Assembly (NCBI RefSeq): GCF_900156045.1 | Contig: NZ_FTMX01000004.1 | Span: 529,462-593,461, forward strand | DNA: 64,000 bases | From: Peribacillus simplex | Lineage (GTDB): Bacteria; Bacillota; Bacilli; Bacillales; DSM-1321 | Direction of reading: 5' to 3' | Part shown: positions 59,856-64,000 of the stretch, one piece after another | How the letters are laid out: each line of letters starts with the position of its first letter | How positions within the stretch are numbered: the stretch's first letter is position 1 | The notes under the pieces: model-generated | Seen by the model: only the letters and a program-made list of their open reading frames with translations | Databases searched by the model: none | Told to the model about the DNA's origin: nothing | Translations under genes and position numbers: made by a program

Positions 59856-60402
59856 ATGAGGGTGCAGGGCATGGAGCCAACCCAAAAGAAAAATCCATTA
59901 TGCTTAATGATGGTATTGGTCGCTGCTGCTTTGGTTATGTACATTTTCGGTTTGCGGTCACAGCTGCAAGAAGTTAGAGCCAACCAGGGGAACTATGAAG
60001 AACAGATTCAATCCCTATTCTCTACTCAAAACACGGATGCCTTAAAGATGAATCGTGAGTTTCTCGAAAGCTTTTTCACCTATCAAACCACTGCCGAACG
60101 ATATAAAAAGGTTGAACCATTCATGACTGATCAAGGATTCAAAGCGACCCACCCTTCCGGAACAGAACTTCCGGATTCGGAAGTTCTGTGAAGTCGTCCA
60201 TGATGGACCTGAGGCCATTTGAATATCAGACCTCTAAAACGGAAGCTGAATTTTTAATGAAATAAAACTTAAGACTGAATTTAATCATGTGGCTGCAACC
60301 GACACGGTTATCGTTAAAACTTCGCTCATTTTTGTGAAAGAGCAAGGCTGGAAGGTTGATGATGTTGAGTTCATTGGTCAATTAACTGGACGTGAAAAAT
60401 AA
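59856..60402 (+). pseudogene. decayed conjugation-type membrane protein (YddI-like)
   Basis: The first frame (59856-60191) encodes a short N-terminus, one membrane helix (LCLMMVLVAAALVMYIFG) and a region ending near ELPDSEVL. After frameshifts the downstream frames continue (PFEYQTSKTEAEFLM; then TDTVIVKTSLIFVKEQ and WKVDDVEFIGQLTGREK) to a stop at 60400. Position and topology, after a CwlT-like gene, match yddI of ICEBs1. It is evidently a remnant of an integrated conjugative element. Confidence 0.65.
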
Positions 60403-60450
60403 TTCATAAGGGACTTTTTTATATTCGGACCCTTTATATGATTGCGACGT

Positions 60451-61323
60451 TCAATCCATACCATATATTATCCTTTTCTTCGGAGTATGATTGGCAACAA
60501 AAATACCGATTAAAATAATCGTTGCACCAATATATTCTTGCATGACCATCTTTTCACCAAGAAATAGAAAGGCAAAAATTGCTGCGGTAATTGGTTCTAA
60601 CGAAAAGATAAAGCCAGTATTTTCAGGTGTAGTGTAGTTTTGCGCTATTGATTGAACGACAAATCCAAAAGCAGAGCAAATGATTGCTAAACTGACAATG
60701 GCTGCCCAACTGACAGCACCTATCGGCCATGAAAATGGCTCAAAAAGTAATGATGCAATTAGCCCCAGTATCCCCGTAAACCCAAGCTGAAAAATTCCAA
60801 GCTGAAAGGCATCAACAGTTCGTGCAAAATAATTATTTGCTACAATATGGATGGCATATAAGAAGGCTGTTAATAAACAATAAATTATCCCTATTTCAAA
60901 AGTGAATGAATCTTTCAATGAAAGCAAAGTGAGTCCTGTGAACGTAATTAGAGTGCCAAACATAACTTTACGCACTGGAAATCTCCTTTTAATGACAATC
61001 ATAATCAAAGGAACAAAAATAACAGTTGTCGTAATTAAAAACCCCGCTGTTGAGGCACTGGTAGTTTGCATTGCAAAGCCAAATGTAGCAAACACACCAC
61101 ATAATATAGTACCTAAAATCGCACTCGCTTGGATCGTTTGCCGATGCACGTGCCGTATTTTTTGAAAAAACAATAGAGCCATTACAATGAATGCAATAAT
61201 AAACCGAAATGCGACAAGCATAAATGGCTGCACTTCACCTATGCTGAACTTCGTAAATATATAAGATGAACCCCATCCCATTGTAACGAAGACTAATAGA
61301 ATATTAGCTTGTTTTTGTGTCAT
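60451..61323 (-). CDS. EamA/DMT-superfamily transporter
   Basis: This 290-residue, ten-helix protein has two EamA repeats: MTQKQANILLVFVTMGWGSS at the start, TSASTAGFLITTTVIFVPL near residue 88, and GFIFSLEPITAAIFAFLFLG near 237. It is divergent from the LysR gene with a 110-nt intergenic region, the classic arrangement for a LysR-controlled exporter. The start is the minus-strand ATG behind GAGAGGGAG. The substrate is unknown. Confidence 0.87.
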   Translation of the reverse strand: MTQKQANILLVFVTMGWGSSYIFTKFSIGEVQPFMLVAFRFIIAFIVMALLFFQKIRHVHRQTIQASAILGTILCGVFATFGFAMQTTSASTAGFLITTTVIFVPLIMIVIKRRFPVRKVMFGTLITFTGLTLLSLKDSFTFEIGIIYCLLTAFLYAIHIVANNYFARTVDAFQLGIFQLGFTGILGLIASLLFEPFSWPIGAVSWAAIVSLAIICSAFGFVVQSIAQNYTTPENTGFIFSLEPITAAIFAFLFLGEKMVMQEYIGATIILIGIFVANHTPKKRIIYGMD

Positions 61324-61402
61324 GTCAATCTCCCTCTCTATATAAGTGGTATAATCGTAGCATCCCTTTTGTTATTAGGGAAACGAATGTTTTTAATAAA
61401 AC

Positions 61403-61419
61403 TATTAGATTTACTAATA
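61403..61419. promoter_or_regulatory. LysR-type binding palindrome
   Basis: TATTAG-ATTTA-CTAATA is a perfect 6-5-6 dyad containing the T-N11-A pattern of LysR boxes. It lies 15 nt before the LysR start and about 80 nt upstream of the divergent exporter start. A further ATTAGG half-element lies at 61373. Confidence 0.65.
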
Positions 61420-61433
61420 TAGAGGTGATTAAC

Positions 61434-62306
61434 ATGAATGCATATTTCGCACTTCTTGCGGTACTTGAAACGGGTAGTTTTACAAGTGCAGCAAAACAAC
61501 TTGGTTATACGCAATCAGCTGTCAGTCAGCTTGTTCATACAGTAGAAGCTGACTTGGAAACGCAGCTTATCATTCGTTCACGGACAGGAGTAACACTGAC
61601 ACCAGATGGAGAGCAATATTTACCGTTTATTAGAAGTATTTGTAATGCAATTAGAGAATTACATGAAAAGAAAAAGGAAATGCAAGGGTTAGAACGAGGG
61701 ACTATTCGAATTGGAACATTTTCGAGTGTGGCATGTCACTGGTTACCACAATGGATGAAGGAATTTAAAATATTGTATCCAAATGTCCAATTTGAAATTC
61801 ATTTAGGTGATTATACGGATATTGAAAATTTTATTAAAGAAGGGGTAGTGGATTTTGGCTTTGTGAATCCAGATTCAGTGACACAACTCGAAATGATTCC
61901 TATTCAACAAGATGAAATGCTTGCGTGTTTACCACCAAACCATCATTTGGCAATGCGTGATAAAGTACTATTACAGGAATTATTAGAGGAACCTTATATC
62001 TTATTAGATGAAGGAGCTGTTAGTGAACCTCTAAATGTATTTCATCGACACCAATTTGAACCGAAAATCGAATATCGTGTACAAGATGATTATGCCATTA
62101 TGTCCATGATTGAGCAGGAACTAGGTCTATCGATTTTGCCTTCATTAATATTAGAACGTTTACAATATAATATTGTAACAAAATCGATTGAACCTCAAGT
62201 AATGCGGACTATTAGTATAGCTTATAAAGAGAAAAATATTTTACCGATTACAAGTCGATATTTCATTGACTTTATTGTAGCGAAAGGAACGGATTCAGTT
62301 ATTTAA
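61434..62306 (+). CDS. LysR-family transcriptional regulator
   Basis: This protein of about 290 residues has an N-terminal winged helix (AVLETGSFTSAAKQLGYTQS, then AVSQLVHTVEADL) and a periplasmic-binding-protein-like effector domain (from about residue 90: GTIRIGTFSSVACHWLPQWM). The start is ATG 61434 behind AGAGGTGATT; the longer upstream frame runs into the divergent promoter and is rejected. It probably controls the DMT exporter next to it. Confidence 0.9.
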   Translation: MNAYFALLAVLETGSFTSAAKQLGYTQSAVSQLVHTVEADLETQLIIRSRTGVTLTPDGEQYLPFIRSICNAIRELHEKKKEMQGLERGTIRIGTFSSVACHWLPQWMKEFKILYPNVQFEIHLGDYTDIENFIKEGVVDFGFVNPDSVTQLEMIPIQQDEMLACLPPNHHLAMRDKVLLQELLEEPYILLDEGAVSEPLNVFHRHQFEPKIEYRVQDDYAIMSMIEQELGLSILPSLILERLQYNIVTKSIEPQVMRTISIAYKEKNILPITSRYFIDFIVAKGTDSVI

Positions 62307-63310
62307 GAACGATAATTTTAATAAAATGCTATTTCACAAGTTGCAAAAGAGTGATCAAAAGATGAGCTATTAAGGAACTAATCTGAATATTACAAGTAAT
62401 ATATTGCAGGCGTTCCTGGAGCTTGCCGTGGAAAAAGTGACGATCATCGACCGTGGTATTGACGGAACAAATGCTTCAAAAATGGTGTAACGGAAAAAGT
62501 ATCACTAAAGTTCGGTGTAAATGTGCTTAATGGCTTAATTACTTAAGAATTTGTAAAATATCTTGGTTATAACTATGTAACAGTTGAAAAAGAATCAGCG
62601 GTTAACTAATTATATATGTATATTTTTATCCCCCCATGATGGCCTTCTTGGGGGGTCTTATGTTAATCGCCCTATAAGAGATTAGAAAATCAAATCGTGG
62701 TTCTTATCATTACCAATTGCATGTTCATAATTTTCTTCGCTACCATATCCTATAGGTGGATTGACAACACTAAATCAAACAACTTTTTTAAGGGTTATCT
62801 TTTTAAATTCTAGAGGCCTTACGTAGCCTATAGTTGAATAAAAGAAATTAATAATAGTAGAACTTATTAAGTTAACAGGTGCGTTAGTCTAAGATCGGGA
62901 CTGTCTTTAAGGCTATTTTTCTTATGAAACTAAAGGGGCAGGTTTGTTGAAGAAGGAGTACTTTAACCAACCCTAGAATAAATAACAAATTGAATTTTTA
63001 ATGTAGGCTAACGGGTGCTTGGGAACAAGATGATTGTCACTGCGGCGGTTTTTTTCTTATCCACTAAAGTGCAGTTTAACGCAGCCTCAGGATTAAACTT
63101 ATGTTCGTTTTGGATTTTAGTCTAATCTCAGTATGAAGAACGCTAACCGAAATGATTAATGTTCTATACATGATGGATGAGAACATTCAGGTGGCGGATA
63201 TCTGGTGATCACAGTATTCGATTCAAAAAAACGATCTCTGATTATGCGAAAGCACAGACGCTTTTAAAGTAAGACTGAACGATACGATTACGAGGGTCAG
63301 TCACAGTATT

Positions 63311-63652
63311 TTAATATAGAGTTGGAGTCGGAGGAGAACAATGGAAGTTAACAATATCTCTTAAAGCAACCGAATAATTATTCCATCTTCCGCCGAAAAA
63401 CCTATATCCATAAACTCTTGATTCCCCGACAGTCGTCAAATAAAACCAGAAATTGTCTCCGTTTCTAAGCCACAAGTAGGTAAAACGATACAAACAATTT
63501 TGAAGACCCCAGGGACCCAGGGCAGATGGCATTTGTCGTGTATATACCATAATTCGAGGTTCACTCCTTATTGAAAATAGACTTATATCCAAGTTTATGT
63601 TCAGGGTCAAAGCTCGGATTGGATGTATGCCTAGTAGCCCATCTAAATTCAA
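63311..63652 (-). CDS. conserved-type hypothetical protein, possibly 5'-truncated
   Basis: This frame of 113 codons has a convincing protein pattern: RIMVYTRQMPSALGPWGLQN, then CLYRFTYLWLRNGDNFWFYL and VYGYRFFGGRW. It is rich in aromatic residues, and I recall similar short secreted or spore-associated-looking hypotheticals in Bacillus. The only start is a TTG at 63652 without a ribosome binding site, and a stop lies in frame 50-60 nt upstream. The N-terminus may therefore be lost or the gene dead. The surroundings are degenerate. Confidence 0.5.
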   Translation of the reverse strand: MNLDGLLGIHPIRALTLNINLDISLFSIRSEPRIMVYTRQMPSALGPWGLQNCLYRFTYLWLRNGDNFWFYLTTVGESRVYGYRFFGGRWNNYSVALRDIVNFHCSPPTPTLY

Positions 63653-63793
63653 ATATGATTGAAGAAGCTTATATGAAATTGTTTAAGGATAGGCAACTAT
63701 TTTTATTGAGAACGGTATCTCTAATCCAAAGGAAATTATGAACAGTTTAAATAAGCCCTGGAGTTGTTCAACTAACGGGTGCGTTCGTATTAT

Positions 63794-63829
63794 AAGGTTA
63801 GCCAGTTTTTACTGGTTGACCTTTTTTTA
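63794..63829 (+). terminator. terminator in degenerate region
   Basis: A 13-bp stem with two G-T pairs (63794-63806 with 63811-63823) is followed by a T-run. It has no gene directly upstream on the plus strand, so it is probably the relic of a lost gene. Confidence 0.65.
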
Positions 63830-64000
63830 ATAGAATCTATTATATCAGTAGCCAGGGTAGGACGTACGGGTGCGTGGGACTCGATCCCGTGAACTAAACT
63901 GTCCTCCCCCTACTTGTAGAAACATGTTTGAGGCTGGTTGGGACGTAGATCTCGTATAACAAGCGAAGCTATGACACTACATGGAGGACTAGGGGTACTG

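Larger units (their letters stand above)
62307..64000. other. degenerate 1.7-kb region with recurring short motif
   Basis: There is no intact plus-strand gene. At about 62419-62608 three successive frames give protein-like pieces (LELAVEKVTIIDRGIDGTNA; EKVSLKFGVNVLNGLIT; FVKYLGYNYVTVEKES), a frameshifted remnant I cannot assign. A CCCCCC/GGGGGG hairpin lies at 62630-62655. The motif AAC(A/G)GGTGC(G)TT occurs at 62874, 63010 and 63774, with a related TACGGGTGCGT at 63865. It usually accompanies mobile-element scars. Confidence 0.5.

Overview
The window is low-GC Gram-positive chromosomal DNA that fits Bacillaceae, most likely a Peribacillus/Bacillus-type soil bacterium. The basis is strong AGGAGG ribosome binding sites, many TTG and GTG starts, hairpin-plus-T-run terminators, sigma-54 activators of the RocR/BkdR style, a CcpA-type cre box, and gene sets known from Bacillus (bkd, mhq, ycsF/ycsG/ycsI/kip, hut, YumC-type ferredoxin reductase). 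No rRNA, tRNA or CRISPR array is visible. Most of it is an accessory catabolic and respiratory region, with many transporters paired with enzymes and local regulators.

Layout. (1) 1-9 kb: branched-chain keto acid dehydrogenase E1 genes (bkdAA-bkdAB) without E2 or E3, then a PAS/AAA+/Fis sigma-54 activator facing a near-consensus sigma-54 promoter. That promoter serves an acyl-CoA ligase, an enoyl-CoA hydratase, a GntP-type permease and a MaoC hydratase, probably for uptake and CoA-dependent breakdown of an organic or hydroxy acid. (2) 9-18 kb: transposon debris, a DMT exporter, an mhqO-mhqN-like quinone detoxification pair behind an operator-covered promoter, TetR regulators, a secreted-type FAD oxidase coupled to a half-size MFS protein, and an ACS-family MFS carrier behind a cre box. 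(3) 18-30 kb: an AraC regulator between two 220-nt direct repeats, then hutU-hutI, two MFS carriers, a histidine ammonia-lyase homologue that lacks the Ala-Ser-Gly cofactor triad, and a sarcosine-oxidase-like FAD enzyme. I read this as a modified histidine-utilisation cluster, perhaps for an N-methylated histidine or histidine betaine. (4) 30-35 kb: pxpA-ycsG-ycsI-pxpB-pxpC, the 5-oxoproline operon.

(5) 35-46 kb: an unusual nitrate-reduction island. It encodes a membrane cytochrome-like subunit, a NarB/NasC-type molybdoenzyme, a four-cluster Fe-S protein, a Tat-exported Rieske protein, three small proteins of unknown function, a NarK-type transporter fused to a PAS domain, a histidine kinase with no sensor domain, an NreC-like regulator, an NreA-like GAF protein and a multi-PAS kinase. 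(6) 46-54 kb: an IclR regulator, an amino-acid dehydrogenase-like protein, and an MFS carrier/SDR/hydrolase/ferredoxin/ferredoxin-reductase set. Two of these genes share an identical palindromic operator-like sequence. (7) 54-59.4 kb: iadA and a YfcC-type carrier read leftward from a perfect-consensus sigma-54 promoter, divergent from a sigma-54 activator that has no Fis-type DNA-binding domain. (8) 59.4-64 kb: decayed remnants resembling ICE conjugation genes, a divergent LysR/DMT pair, then about 1.7 kb of degenerate DNA with a recurring short motif.

The most interesting systems are the hut-like cluster with the MIO-less lyase and the nitrate island with the transporter-PAS fusion. All functions come from reading sequence motifs; no database search was possible.
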